From Orychophragmus violaceus (lineage: Eukaryota > Streptophyta > Magnoliopsida > Brassicales > Brassicaceae): a stretch of 64,000 bases of DNA. The stretch lies in assembly GCA_030180135.1 (NCBI GenBank), contig CM058235.1:92356535-92420534 (forward strand). The letters are read 5' to 3'. The position numbers were made by a program, and so were the translations under genes. This document shows, piece by piece, positions 25,464 through 38,714 of this stretch; within the stretch, counting starts at the first letter, position 1, and each line of letters opens with the position of its first letter. The notes below the pieces were generated by a model. That model saw only the letters and a list, made by a program, of their open reading frames with translations. It did no database searches and had not been told where the DNA came from.

Positions 25464-28400
25464 ATGGTCAGTACTATCCTGATAATATTCCTCTGCGAGA
25501 CCAAAAACAAAAGGAGTTTAGAAAATATTGTAAACCAGTTGGGATTCTATGATTTACACACGGTAGATCCAGTTGGGAGGAGCGGCGGACTGGCATTGAT
25601 GTGGAAAGAAAACTGCTCAATTCAAATCATTCACTCGGACAACAGGTTGATTGATTCAAAGGTTACTTGGGAAGGAAAGGATTTTTTCCTCACATGCGTT
25701 TATGGAGATCCAGTTAAGAAGATGAGATGAAAGGTTTGGGAAAGACTGACAAGGATTGGAGTACAAAGAAAGGAACTGTGGGTTTTGACAAGAGACTTCA
25801 ACGAACTCGTAGACCCTGATGAGAAGAAAGGTGGACGCTTAAGAAAAGAAGAGGAGAGTTTTGAATTCAGACAAATGCTGAACTGTTGTGGACTCTGGGA
25901 GTTTAGACATTCCGGTTACCAGTTCTCATGGTTTGGGACACGCAATGAAGAACTGGTTCAATGCCGGCTTGATAGATCTGTGGCTAATCAGAACTGGATG
26001 GATATGTTTCCCCAAGCTGTTGCGGTTTATCTTCAAAAAATCAGTTCTGGCCACAGCCCAATACTGACATGTCTCCTTGGCAACCATATGAAGAAGATAT
26101 CGGGTTTTAAATATGATCACAGGTTTGCCAAAAAGGAGGACTTTAGGAGAGCTGTTATTGATGATTGGAAAAAGGCCGAAGGCCATGAAAGGCCCAGAAC
26201 GCTAATGGAGAAGATTCGAGACTGTAGGAAGGCGATATCTGTTTGGAAAAGGAGAAACAAACCAAACTTAGCAGTAAAGATCCAAGAACTCCATCGTCGC
26301 ATTGACTACATCACTAGACAATCTCCTTTGGATAATCAAGAGCTTAAAAGGCTAAAGATGGAGCTAAACTCGGAACACCAGAACGAGGAAGTATTCTGGC
26401 AGCTTAAGAGCCGTATGTCTTGGCTAAGGAATGGGGACAGAAACACTAAGACATATCATGCAGCCACTAAGGTCAGAAGAGCTCGAAATAGAATTCATAG
26501 TCTAATGGATGAGGATTGAAAAGAGTGGTTTGCTGAAGATGATCTGGGCAGGGTAGCTGAAAACTATTTAAAAAAACTGTTCGCCTCAGAAGACATTGGC
26601 ATTAGAATAAGCACCAGCGACTTGAAGCATAATCAGGTCCACAAGATCACTCATGAGCAGAATCAAGAGCTAATGAAGCGTGTAACAAGAGAAGAAGTCC
26701 GTAAGGCTGCTTTTGAAATAAATCCTTATAAATGTCCGGGACCAGATGGTTTAAATGGTTTCTTCTATCAGCAATTTTGGGACAATGTAGGAGATGACAT
26801 CTTTCAAGTTGTATCAAACTTTTTTGAAACATGACAACTCGAGGCAGATATGAATAAGACCAATATTTGTATAATACCGAAGAAACTGAAGTCTGTTTGC
26901 ATGGCTGAGTATCGCCCCATAAGCCTGAGCAACGTAGCTTATAAAATCATAGCAAAGGTATTGGCAAACAGACTCAAAAAGGTACTCCCACATCTGATAT
27001 CTGAGACCCAAGCAACATTTGTCAGAGGAAGACTCATCACGGATAACATCCTACTTGCTCATGAGCTCCTCCATGCACTCAACTCCAAAAACAAATGCTC
27101 AGAGGAATTTATGGCAGTGAAGACTGATCTATCGAAAGCCTCCGATCGTGTGGAGTGGAGTTTCCTCCAAAATGCCCTCGAGTTACTTGGTTTCAATCAG
27201 GGATGGGTCAATCTGATCATGAATTGTGTCAGCTCAGTTACTTATCAAGTCCTCATCAACGGTCAAACTCATGGAAACATTAATCCGACCAGAGGAATTA
27301 GACATGGTGACCCCCTATCACCTTATCTGTTTGTAATCTGCACATAGGTTCTGGTTAGAATGCTTCTAAAGGCAGAAGAGGATAAGAAACTGACCGGTCT
27401 TAAGGTGGCTAGGAGAGCACCACAAATTTCTCACTTACTCTTCGCCGATGATAGCATGTTCTATTGCAAAGCAAATGAAGAAGAAATAGATTATCTGCTC
27501 GCCATTTTGGAGAAGTACAGCTTAGCCTCCAGTCAAAGAATCAATTATCAGAAATCGAGCGTCTATTTCGGCAAGAAGATAGTGGAGCAGAGACGAGTTG
27601 AGATTAAATGGAAACTGAACATTCACCAAGATGGCGGTGAAGGACACTACTTGGGTCTACCTGAGTCTTTTGGAGGTGCCAAGGTCCCAATTCTAAGTTA
27701 TATCAAAGAGCGACTACAACAAAAGGTTAGAAGCTGGCAAAACAGTTTCTTATCTCCTGCCGGTAAAGAGGTGCTGATTAAAGCTGTTGCTATGGCCTTG
27801 CCTACTTATACGATGTCGTGCTTTCTCCTTCCGAAGACGATATGCAAGCAAATAGCGGCGCTGATGGCAGACTTTTGGTGGAGAAATTCAAAGGAGAAAA
27901 GAGGAATGCACTGGAAAGCTTGAGATTCTCTGTGCAAGTCAAAAAAGGAAGGAGGAATTGGATTTAGGGATATAGAAGCCTTCAACATTGCAATCTTGGG
28001 AAAGCAGTTGTGGAGAATGCTTTCCCAGCCAAACACTCTCCTTGCTAGAGTCTACAAAGCTAGATATTTCCTCAACACTAATCCTCTTAATGCCTCTTTG
28101 GGATCTAGGCCCTCCTATGCCTGGAGAAGCATCTTCCAAGCAAAGGAACTTATCAGAAGAGATGCCAGGAAAATAATAGGCAACGGTGAAACAACAAACA
28201 TTTGGGAAGACCCTTGGATTGGCTGTAAACCGGCTGCACCAGTTACATCCATCCGGCGTCAGGCTAATCCCCACTCACGATCCCTCCTCTTGTCCATCTC
28301 TAAGGTTAGTGATCTTCCGACGAATGATAGGAGAGATTGGAAGCTAGACTTATTACATGACCTATTCAACTTGGAGGATTATCGCCAGATAGCGAGAATA

Positions 28401-29519
28401 AGGCCAAATGGTACTCAAAGCCAAGATTGCTACAGCTGGGAATACACAAAGAATGGTCACTATTCAATGATATCTGGATACTGGACTGCTGTATTGCTAC
28501 TCAAAGAAAAAGAGAATCAGATAAACCTGCACCAGCCAAACCTTGAAAACATCTATGATCTGGTTTGGAGTGCAGACACAAGTCCAAAGATTCAGCACTT
28601 CTTGTGGAGATGTCTGAGTAACTGTCTCCCTGCAGCTGAAACCATGAAGCAGAGACACCTCGGTAAAATCTCCAGCTGTAGTCGATGTGACCATGATTCT
28701 GAAACGGTCAACCACATTATGTTCCTTTGCCCCTTCGCCAGACTCGTTTGGGCCATATCCCCATTGCCTGCGCCTATCAATGGAGAAATGAGCGAAGCAC
28801 TACTAGTAAATTTCTACAGAGTCATGACTTCCAAACCGAAATTCCCTTTTGAGGAAGAGACAGGGAACCTAAGTCCATGGATACTCTGGCGACTGTGGAA
28901 AAATCGTAACGAGTACCTTATAAAAGACGTTGCATACGACGCTCAAGATACCATTGAAAAAGCAATGGAGGACATGATGGCATGGAAAAACAGATTGCAA
29001 CCTCAAGAAACCAAAGAGAAAGCGAAGACATCTGTGGCTCAACAACAATCATGGACCCCTCCTCCTCAAGGCTGGGTCAAATGTAACGTTGATGGAGAAT
29101 GGAATGAACAAAATTCGAGTTGCGGATTGGGTTGGGCTCTTAGGGATCACTTGGGAAGAATATTGTGGATCGGTGCAAAAAGGCTACCTCTGCCTCACTC
29201 TCCATTAATGGCAGAAGCTGAAGCTTTACGCTGGGCCATCCTCAACATAATAAATTTTAACTACGAAAAGGTTATCTTTGAAACTGATTCTTTGAGCGTG
29301 GTTAATGTTATAAAGCATGATGAAGACTGGCCGCGCCTAAATCCTATTATTTTGGACTGCCATCAAATGCTCAGTTGTATTGGATAGTACAAGGTATGCT
29401 TTAAGGGAAGAAAGTGCAATCGTATGGCGGATAGAATAGCGAAGGAAGCTTCCTCTTTCGAGACAAATGCTCCTAAGTTATATTCCATACTGCCAAATTG
29501 GTTAAACACATTTGTATGA
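25464..29519 (+). pseudogene. LINE ORF2: endonuclease, reverse transcriptase, RNase H
   Basis: Endonuclease at 25464-26519 (LCETKNKRSLE, GGLALMWKE, RLDRSVANQNW) with a frame break near 25728. Reverse transcriptase at 26622-27923 (NPYKCPGPDGLNGFFYQ, RPISLSNVAYK, RHGDPLSPYLFV and the FADD active site in LLFADDSMFY). zf-RVT follows (SADTSPKIQHFLWRCL, CSRCDHDSETVNHIMFLCP). The C-terminal RNase H has its acidic residues in DGEW, AEAEALRWA and ETDSLSVV. In-frame stops lie at about 26518, 26832, 27345, 27920 and 29385. Confidence 0.92.
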
Positions 29520-29598
29520 TGTCTTAGACCGTTGTAAAACATTGGTTTAGTTTAATGAGAGTTGAAGTTGAGACAAAAAAAAAAGTCAATGCAGATGC

Positions 29599-30303
29599 AA
29601 GGCCAAACTAATTCTAAAAGGGAAGTAGATGTATCCCATGGATAAATCTTTTTTTTTTTGGGTATTTAAATAGATCGAAAATAATGACTCATATTCATGT
29701 GGATGTACGAAACAAATGTATGTTAGTTTGCAAAAACATAATAGCGTCCAAGGCCCATCATCTACTACTTGACTACAAACGTTTGGATTCAATCAATATA
29801 TTTGCTTACAATTAAATTACCTAACAAGATTCTCAAGGACAATAAACTTTTAGCAATCAGCCATGCCTTTTAAAGGAACAAAAGACTCTTCAGCTATTAG
29901 ATTCATATCATCTTCCTTTGCATTCATAACTTGTTGATAAATTCTTGGAGGACAATAAGCTTTAACCTAAACCAAAATTTAAGTGAATTTCATTTTCTAA
30001 ATCTCTTGTGTGATAAGACTTCATGATCAAATCTCATTTAAGAGCATCTACAATGGTAAAAGATTCTAAGAGTCTCTAAAAAAATATTTTAATATAATTT
30101 GGTTATATAATTAAATTTTTATTTCAAAAAAACAATCACAGTGAGACATGTAGCTTATGAGTCTCATGAGATTCTCAAAGTCTCTCGTTTGAGAAACCAT
30201 CTCTCACCTCTCTGTTCCTTTTCTATTTTTTTATTAATGAGGAACTTTATAAGAAATCCTCTGGATATGTTCTAAAACTTCAAATTGAAATCTCATTTAA
30301 TAA
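29599..30303. other. Intergenic, repeat-related
   Basis: No gene. Near 29955-30045 lies a stretch (AACCTAAACCAAAATTTAAG, then TGATAAGACTTCATGAT) that recurs near 32700 and 33215, tying this segment to the repeats downstream. Confidence 0.5.
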
Positions 30304-30691
30304 TTTATTAGGTGGGGTGTCCGCACCCTGTGCAGACAAAGCTGTATTTTGTTAGAGTAATTATTTTTCCAACTATCGATATATATTTTTCGTCTTCTCT
30401 ATATATATTCATTCTCTTCTTATCCTACAGTATATATATTAGTTAATTATTTTCCAACTACCGCTGTGGGACTTAGTTTTCATTAAAATTTCATTAAAGA
30501 AATGCTGATAATTAACCTCGTAAGAATCTGATACATTCTCATTTCTCTCTTCTTCCTCTTCTTCTTTCTCTTCTTCTTCTTCCTCTTCTTCTTCTATTTT
30601 ACTTAGTTTAGCTCTTCTTCTAGTCGTAGCTAGAGTTCTCCAGCTATTGCTATTCATACTCTTCCGCTTCTTCCTCTTCTGGTTATAGCTA

Positions 30692-30692
30692 G

Positions 30693-30780
<88 letters not shown>
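30692..30780. repeat. (CT)n microsatellite
   Basis: Nearly perfect dinucleotide tract of about 44 units, at the end of a duplicated unit. Confidence 0.95.
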
Positions 30781-30782
<2 letters not shown>

Positions 30783-30995
30783 GTTCTTCTTCTATATTCA
30801 TTCTCTTCTTATCTTACCCTATATATATTAGTTAATTATTTTTCCAACTACTGATGTGGGACTTACTTTTCATTAAAGGTATGCTGGTAATTAACCTCGT
30901 GGGAATCTGATGCATTCTCATTTCTCTATTCTTCTTTCTCTTCTTCTTCTTCTTCTATTTTACTTAGTTTAGCTCTTCTTCTGGTCGTAGCTAGA

Positions 30996-31116
<121 letters not shown>

Positions 31117-31721
31117 AGGTGGGGTGTCCGCACCCTGTGCAGACATAGTATTTTGTTAGAGTAAACAAAATTGGAAGTTATTTTTTATTATAAAATATTT
31201 TAGATTCCTGAGATTTAGATCCAATAATTGACTTTTTAGAACGATTTATGCTTTTTTCGTAGACCATCGTAATTCCAAAACTCTAATTATCATATCGCGC
31301 AAGCATTATCATTAGCTAGATTTATTTCTTCTTCTTCTTCTTCTTTTTCTTCCGCTGCTTCTTCCGCTTCTTCTTCGTCTTCGTCTTCGTCTTCCTCTTC
31401 CATATTAAGTTGATAAGTAGAATGATCCATATACTTTATATATTGATAACGATTCCTTCATATTACCGATGTGGGACATGTCCCTAATACAACGATTTTT
31501 TTAAAGGAAAAATTAACATAATCTATATACAAACCGTTTAAACTGTGCGGACAAAGCTGTATTTTGTTAGAGTAATTATTTTTCCAACTATCGATATATA
31601 TTCTTCGTCTTTTATATATATATTAGTTAATTATTTTTCCAACTACCGATGTGTGACTTACTTTTCATTAAAATTTCATTAAGGGTATGCTGATAATTAA
31701 CCTCGTAAGAATCTGATGCAT

Positions 31722-31741
31722 TCTCACTTCTTCTTCTTCTC

Positions 31742-31805
<64 letters not shown>

Positions 31806-31854
31806 TTCTTCTTCTATTTTACTAAGTTTAGCTCTTCTTCTGGCCGTAGCTAGA

Positions 31855-31909
<55 letters not shown>
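31722..31909. repeat. (CTT)n then (CT)n microsatellites
   Basis: Imperfect CTT repeat from about 31722 to 31817 and a CT tract from about 31857 to 31909, separated by the TTTAGCTCTTCTTCTG landmark. Confidence 0.9.
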
Positions 31910-31911
<2 letters not shown>

Positions 31912-32560
31912 GTTCTTATTCTATATTCATTCTTTTCTTATCTTACCCTATATATATATATATTAGTTAATTATTTCTCCAACTACCGATATGAGACTTT
32001 TCATTAAAATTTCCATTAAGGGTATCCTAGTCATTAACCTCGAGGGCTCGATTTTTAAGGGAAATTAACATAATTGAGAGGAAAAAATTTCATTAACAAA
32101 ATATTATGTCCTCTCGGATTGGTGGTGGCTCTGTTTTCTCTCGGGTCGTGTTGGGTGGCTGTCGGTGGTTGTTTGGAGGTTTGTGGTGGTGGTGGTCGTC
32201 GTGCATGGGTTTCGTTGGGCTTCCTCCTTGCATTATCTAACCTCTTAAGGACTACAGCGGTGTGGGTCGCGGTGAGTGTTGTGGACCGATTATAACTTCG
32301 TAGGTTTCGGGTCAACGTTGTTGATTAGCTTAGGCATCGACGTGGGTTTTTTCGGTGGACCGAAATCTCTCTCTCTCGGTCTCTCTCTCTTTCTCTCTCT
32401 CGGTCTCGGTCTCTCTCTCTCTCTATGTTCTTCTTCTATATTCATTCTCTTCTCATCTTACCCTATATATATTAGGGAATTATTCTTCCAACTACCGATG
32501 TGGGACAATTTCATCAAAATTTCATTAAGGGTATCATCGTAATCAACTTCGTGAGAATGA

Positions 32561-33404
32561 ACGTGGTGCGTTTTTACTTCTCAATTATAGAATTAGATTC
32601 TTAATAATATTGAATTTAAAATGAAGTCTATTTAACCGATTCTGAATTTTAGTCTAACTTAATTAATTTTTGACCATATATAAGAAAATAAACGGAAAAT
32701 TTCAACCTATCCAAAATTTATCTGAAGTGTGTGAGAGTAGAAAATTTTAACCTAACAAAAATTTAACCAATTTCATTTTTTAATCTTCGCGCGTGATAAG
32801 ACTTCATGATTAAATATTATTTTTAAATTAGATAAATAATAAAAATGATTTGATTACATATTTTTATTTAGAAATTAATATTATTCAAATGTGAACTTTA
32901 CAAATTAAAATTTCATAAAACAAAACCATGTGATGTAAATTATTTTTGGAAATACATAATAGATTTATGGTTTGGAAGATAATGGATTAGAATACATGTA
33001 TATATCTTAAGGTTAATATAATTTTGATATAAATTATTGTATCTACATATAATTTTTAAATTTGGAATATTTTAAACTAATTTGATGTCATATATAAATA
33101 TTTATTAAGTATTTTTAACAAAAATGAAAAATATTCGGTTTAAGAGTTTATGGTTTCTTGAGACTTCATAACGAAGTTTCAATTGGGCGGAAATTTTTTA
33201 GCATAACCAAAATTTAAGTGAAGTCTCCTAAAGTGTGAAATTTTTATCTAGCCAAAATTTAACTAATTTTATTTTCTAAACTCAACCTGTGATGAAATTT
33301 GATGATGAAGTCTCATTTAATAATTTAATCTTATATTGAGTACAAAATAAAGTCTATTTAACAGATTCTGATTTTTAGTCTAATCTAATTGATTTTTTTG
33401 ACCA
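32561..33404. repeat. Degenerate repeats including a paralogous empty Helitron site
   Basis: The segment near 32620-32700 (GATTCTGAATTTTAGTCTAA, then TTTTTGACCATATATAA) is repeated near 33363-33404, where the second copy is cut after ACCA by the Helitron and resumes TATATAATAA at 35235. No gene present. Confidence 0.75.
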
Positions 33405-35234
33405 TCTATACTATTAGTTGGGAAGTGATTTTGAGGGAATGGAGCTCTCTCATTAGCTTTCAAATTTAACTCTCAAATTTAATTATTAATAATTATTTTT
33501 AACATAATATCTATAATATCTTTTAACGTTATTTTATTTTATCTTAGATATATTAGATGATGTCATAACATTATCACATCTATACAAAATATATATAAGA
33601 TATATTTTGCAACTGACTCACATATATATTTTATCTATCGTATATGGTGATTTAGGTTTATCTATTTAGGTTTATCTAATAGTAATTAGATTTTACAGCC
33701 GACAAAAAAAATTATATATAACTACTTCATATCCTTGCCTCTTTCATTATTATTAGCAGCACAAGCACCATGACGACCACCACCAATTTTCTAATATTAG
33801 CAGCTTTCAATTTTCTAATTCAAAATCATGTTCTATTTTAGAAGAAAAACAATTTCTACTGTTCTCATTAATGAAATTAATCTACTCATAATAGATAAAA
33901 GATAAAAGATAAAAGTCCAAATTATAAAATTATGGAATGGAATCAGAAACAACAAAATTAATTCAATTGAAATGATTTTAGTTGATCAAGTGGTTAATGT
34001 TCTTATTTGATTTACTTACTTTTTACAATTTCAAAAGAACTTTCAATAACCCTTAATTACCCTCTCTTATTCATTCTCAAATTTTCATATTAAAATATCT
34101 TAATTGCGCTTAATGAATTTCTTCGGAAAAAACAATGCAAAATCACATATTTATTAACAACAATGTCGTGATATGTGATCTTTCTAACAAAATTAAGAAA
34201 ATTCAAAATCACGTTTTCAATAAATTAAACAATTTAAAGATAAATAGTATAGATATTTACATATTCTTAAGACAAAACCGAAAATCATTTGTTATTTTAA
34301 GGAAATTGCGATAAATGCGGTTTTAACATAAAACACAGTTTTGCGGAAAATTGCTATTTTGATGGAAAATACGATTTGACAGAAAACGTGATTTTGACGG
34401 AAAATGTGGTTTTGCGAAATTTTACTATTTTGACGTGATTTTGACAGAAAATACGATTTGCAATTGACGAAAACGCGATTTTGACAGAAAACATGATTTT
34501 GCGGAAATTGTGATTTTGACGGAAAACATGATTTTGCCAAAAACACGATTATGTGGTTGTGACTGAAAATTTGATTTTGTCGGAAAACACGGTTTGATGG
34601 AAAACAAGATTTTAAAAGAAAACATGGTTTTAACGGAAAACGTAATTTTGCGGTTTTGATGGAAAACGCGATTTTGATTGAAATACAATTTTGATGAATT
34701 TTTTTAAATTTACTTAGCTTATAAAAAATTAAATAAATACCTTTTAGTTAATAAATATACCTATTTTATTGATAATTTAAATAAAAAGTAAATTTCATTA
34801 GCTTATAAAATATGTTTTAGTTAATTTACCTATTTAGAGATAAATTAACTATATATATAGATATATACGAACATTTATGATGTTTCACTTTTTAGAAATA
34901 TATATATAATTAAAATTTTAAGTTTTTTAACAAATATATTATATGAAGATTTTACTTTATCCCATGCCTTTAAGTATATATTTTATAGAACCGAGTTACA
35001 TTTTGTTAACCCCATGCAATCAATTCTCACACAATTAGAATATAGGTTTGGCTTATATATAGATTCAAATGATTTTATATTTTGTAGTTTTTTAGATCGA
35101 CAATTGGAAACATATAAATCAACCCAACACAAAATATTTAATTTAAGTTTAAATAAATAATATTAACTATTAAATTCTAAAACATAATTTAAATTTATAT
35201 AGCACCCCACAGAAGGTGTGGGGCAATCACCTAG
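33405..35234 (+). mobile_element. Non-autonomous Helitron with perfect 3' hairpin
   Basis: Begins TCTATACTATTAG (33405) after A and ends CTAG (35231-35234) before T. The hairpin CCCCACA-GAAGG-TGTGGGG (35205-35223) sits 7 bases before CTAG, as expected. No TSD. Interior is AT-rich without coding, apart from a minisatellite at 34290-34690. The insertion point is confirmed by a nearby copy of the uninterrupted target. Confidence 0.88.
34290..34690. repeat. Degenerate GATTTTGACGGAAAAC minisatellite
   Basis: About twenty imperfect copies of a 15-21 bp unit of the form GATTTTGnnGGAAAAC inside the Helitron. The unit makes spurious minus-strand frames rich in Phe, Ser, Lys and Asn (34292-34688), which should not be read as genes. 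Confidence 0.85.
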
Positions 35235-35522
35235 TATATAATAAAATTTGCAATCTAAAACTAAAAACCTAGCCTATTCCCACTAGAACAAAAGTAAATC
35301 TCTCTCAAATGATTTCTCCGGAGTATTTATGGTAAGCACGCCTTTCTATCAGGGAATGACACCAAAGGTACGACTCGTAATATAAAATTTTAATATCGTA
35401 TTATATTCAACTTCTAACATCGTTGTTAAATTTTTAAACCTGCAACATAATGTTACATTGCAAACGTACACGATGAACCGAGAATCAAAGGTCACAAACC
35501 GACCATGATACCAAAAAAGAAA
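35235..35522. other. Intergenic between Helitron and LINE fragment
   Basis: AT-rich, no gene. Probably includes the 3' flank of the LINE fragment; no clear poly(A) tail was recognised. Confidence 0.4.
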
Positions 35523-36202
35523 TCAGAAAAGAGCCAACCAAGTCTGCAATACAGATGCTGAGACAAGAGCATTACCTTGAACCCTCGACAACGGGAGCAG
35601 TCGACATTTGATCAAGTTTTTGATTTCGACAATAACACTTGAAGGCAATCTTGAGTCATTTAGATGAATTCTCGCATTACGTTCCTTCCAGATCAAATAC
35701 ACAGCAGCCTGGAACACTAACCGCAGAATCAGTACCTGATTTGAATCTGTCATGGGGTCCTTCAACCATCTAAGGCCATCTTCGATAAGAAGCGGGGCCG
35801 AGACATGGATCCTAGATGTGAAAAAGGACCACACTTCCGAGCTATACAGACAATCGAAAAACAGGTGCTGTCGTGACTCTACTCCTCCGCTGCATAACAC
35901 ACACTGGTCAGAAACTTGAAGCCCCCAACTTGTCATCCTATCCCGAGTCGTCAGTCTATTACGAGCCATGAGCCATGTCACAAATGCATGCTTTGGTATC
36001 CTATTAGTGAACCACACTGCCTCAAACCATTCGACTTTAGGGCCTTGCGGATTCAGATAATGCCACACTTTTGAGGTTGAGAAATCAGTAGTTGGGATTC
36101 CATCGCCTATTTTCCAGAGAAAGCGATCATCTTCAGAACCAGGATCCACAATTTGCGGAGGCGGCAGACAAGATTTCAACAGGGAAATGAGAGGGTGCCT
36201 GC
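35523..36202 (-). pseudogene. LINE zf-RVT domain, 3' part of a split fragment
   Basis: Encodes a reverse-transcriptase zinc-binding domain: WFTNRIPKHAFVTWLMARNR, then CVLCSGGVESRQHLFFDC with Cys/His ligands, then LVFQAAVYLIWKERNARIH. It continues in frame, across the 12.2-kb copia insertion, with 48449-48664. The 5-bp target CCTGC (36198-36202) is duplicated at 48449-48453. Only the C-terminal region of a LINE ORF2 survives. Confidence 0.9.
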
Positions 36203-36323
36203 TATGTGATTGGAGGCTGAATGAATATTATTGATGAGTATGTTACATTATTTATACAGGAGAGACACTAGGGATTATACAATCACAATTACAATGAAGA
36301 CCTTTCTATACTTAGCTCCTATA
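36203..36323 (-). repeat. 3' LTR of outer copia (121 bp, TA...TA ends)
   Basis: Plus-strand ends TATGTGATTGG and AGCTCCTATA. Termini are not the canonical TG...CA; the placement is fixed by the flanking TSD and by the purine tract. Confidence 0.9.
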
Positions 36324-36330
36324 CTCCCCC

Positions 36331-37223
36331 TCAAGATGGAGGAACTTCAGTTAATCCAATCTTGCGATATAGCTCTTGGAAGCGTGGTCGCGGCAGTGGT
36401 TTCGTGAGTGCATCAGCTAATTGATCTTTGGTAGTCACATGAGTGACTCGTAGAGCACCAGCTTGTATCTGATTCCGGATGAAATGGAAGTCAAGTGCTA
36501 AATGTTTGATCCGAGAGTGGAACACCGGGTTAGCGCATAAGTATGTCGCACCAAGGTTATCACAGTAGATAGTTGGCGGTTGTGTGAGTTTGACTCCCAA
36601 CTCTGTGAGAAGAGATCATATCCAATTTAGTTCTGAAGTGGTGTTTGCGACGGCCCGATACTCTGCTTCCGTCGAGGAGCGAGCAATACCAGTTTGCTTT
36701 TTGGACGACCAAGCAACCGGTGAGGAGCCTATGTAGATCACGTACCCGCCTGTGGAGATATAGTCATCAACATCACCAGCCCAGTCCGCATCGGAAAAGC
36801 CATGTAGATGCAATGGGGTGTTCTTTCGAAGCAAGATTCCATGAGAAACCGTTCCTGCAAGATAGCGTAGTATTCGCTTGACAGCTAGCCAATGTTGATC
36901 CGTGGGAGCATGCATATATTGTGATAATCGGTTAACCACATAGGCTATGTCTGGTCGGGTAAAAGACAAGTACTGCAAGCTACCCAGAACCATCCGATAT
37001 TCTTTAGCATCAGCAAGACGAGTACCTGAAGTGATAGACATTCTGGGCTGTGGTGGCATCGGTGTAGCGACCGGTTTTGAGTCCAGCATCTTTGTCTTCT
37101 CCAAGAGGTTCAGAATATATTTCTGTTGTCGTAGGTGTAATCCTGCAGAAGTTCTCTTCACCTCAATCCCAAGAAAGTAATTCAGTTCCTGTGGTTCTTT
37201 GAGAGAGAATCGATCGGATAGTG
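36331..37223 (-). pseudogene. Outer copia pol, 3' part (RT end and RNase H)
   Basis: Continues the reverse transcriptase with ALSDRFSLKEPQELNYFLGI and KRTSAGLHLRQQKYILNLLE, then RNase H ([55 protein letters not shown]). A stop near 36613 and a frame change near 37161 interrupt it. The 5' part is at 44839-46787, beyond the inner element. Confidence 0.92.
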
Positions 37224-37228
37224 CAGCG

Positions 37229-37862
37229 TGAAGGATTGTTTAGTGTTTGTCCTGGTTTAATTCTGTCAGATTAAACTCTACTAAACATATTGGATCTAGG
37301 TTCTCTTGCAGAATCATTAGGGGATCTCAGTAATACCTTGTTTATGCAGCGGATTAGAGAGGTATCGTCAGAGATCAGCAGAACCGCCAAGGGACAGCTC
37401 CTCCAGAGGTTCACACACGCACACTTCAGGAAAAATGGCTGCTAGACCAGAGAGAGGGAGGCGCAGAGAGAGAGAGGAGAGGCGCAGGGAGAGTTAGGGA
37501 AAAAGAGAGCTAGGTCAAGTTTTAATTATAAAACCCTTGTCTAGTTCTGTTGGGCTTTTGGGCCCAATTCCCAGTCTGATTAAATCCCTTAGATTTAATC
37601 AGGCCCTTTAATCTCTCTAAGTATAGTAAATGCCTAGCACTTTTACCGTACTTCTGCTGAACCGTTCCCTCATAGTTTCCTGTTAGCTTAGGCGTGTGAC
37701 CATATGGGATCATATAATAAATGCAATAAATCCAAGACTTATAGATCATGAGCGGACTCTAGCAAGCCATCATGACCCCAGTATTATATGACTTATGTCT
37801 GATCATTGACATACTCTTACTTTCTAGAGACAGTACATAGATTACCGGACATAATTCCAACA
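37229..37862 (-). repeat. 3' LTR of inner copia (634 bp)
   Basis: Nearly identical to 44198-44833. Contains a GA-rich tract (GAGAGAGGGAGGCGCAGAGAG) region near 37452-37495 and short inverted motifs around a TTTTGGGCCCAATT segment. Ends TG/CA. Confidence 0.95.
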
Positions 37863-38714
37863 ATCTCCCACTTGTACTGGAATCTCTGTATTCATATTCC
37901 TTTTGTCTCAATATCTCGATTAGTCATAAGGCAAGATGAGTGTCATCCTTATAAAGCCTAATAATGTTCATCGGACTCTGATTTGATACTGACAATCCAA
38001 ACGACTCGGGACAGTCCGTTTGAGCATGGCCATGCATTTTCCAGTATTCAAATCTCCGATTGGCCTAGAGATATTCACTCCATTTATATTGGAGGGACAA
38101 ATCCCGTCTTGTTCCATCACTGTGAACTACTCATTTCATAATACACCCAAACAAGGTCCTTATAACTATCGCTTAACGACAGCGTTAGACAATGATCAAA
38201 GCGCATCAGTTGATGTGCAGTCACATGCATGCGAACTCAGGTCTAAGGACTATACTCTATAGTCGTAGTAAGAATCTCTTATGACACAGATATAAATATC
38301 CTGAAGAGTTCTTATAAGCGGGTCATGTCCGGTCGTATGTACCCCAACATACACCTATGTACTGACTTTGATGCCGTGCATCTATGACATCCTGAGACTT
38401 TGTCATAAGTCACATACCAATCTAGTCTCACGCGGTTGTTGGTGTTCCAATTTCAACAACCTTCGACTAGGGACAGGATGATATAAGCCATCTATCAAAT
38501 ATAGGGTCTCATGATCAAGCTAAATGACTTTGATGACTCAAGATCAAGTCACTTACTTCGATGACCTATAAAATGGTTCATATCATTTTGGAACGATTAT
38601 TTCATCACAGTTAAAATAATCTTGAAAAATAATTTTATTATTAAACATCTCAAATGTTTTACAAGAACATATCAATAACTAAATAAAGCCCTCAAACTCC
38701 CACTCAAATTTAGA

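Larger units (their letters stand above)
24992..29598 (+). mobile_element. 5'-truncated LINE (L1-like) with 16-bp TSD
   Basis: TSD AAGTCAATGCAGATGC at 24992-25007 and 29583-29598, the second directly after a poly(A) tail (29574-29584). The body, about 4.57 kb, contains the end of ORF1 and all of ORF2 (endonuclease, reverse transcriptase, zf-RVT, RNase H). The perfect TSD suggests a relatively recent event, yet coding is interrupted by several stops, so it was either inserted as a mutant or has since decayed. Confidence 0.95.

Noticed and set aside
30439..30801. 120-residue minus-strand frame rich in Arg-Glu repeats
   Set aside because: It is the translation of a (CT)n tract and neighbouring CTT repeats; no gene context.
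32055..32542. Open frames of 73-88 residues on both strands
   Set aside because: Repeat-derived sequence with CT-rich parts, no splice or domain support.
34292..34688. Phe/Ser/Asn-rich minus-strand frames
   Set aside because: They translate a degenerate minisatellite inside a Helitron.
37522..37749. Frames inside both LTRs of the young copia
   Set aside because: Duplicate non-coding LTR sequence without domain.
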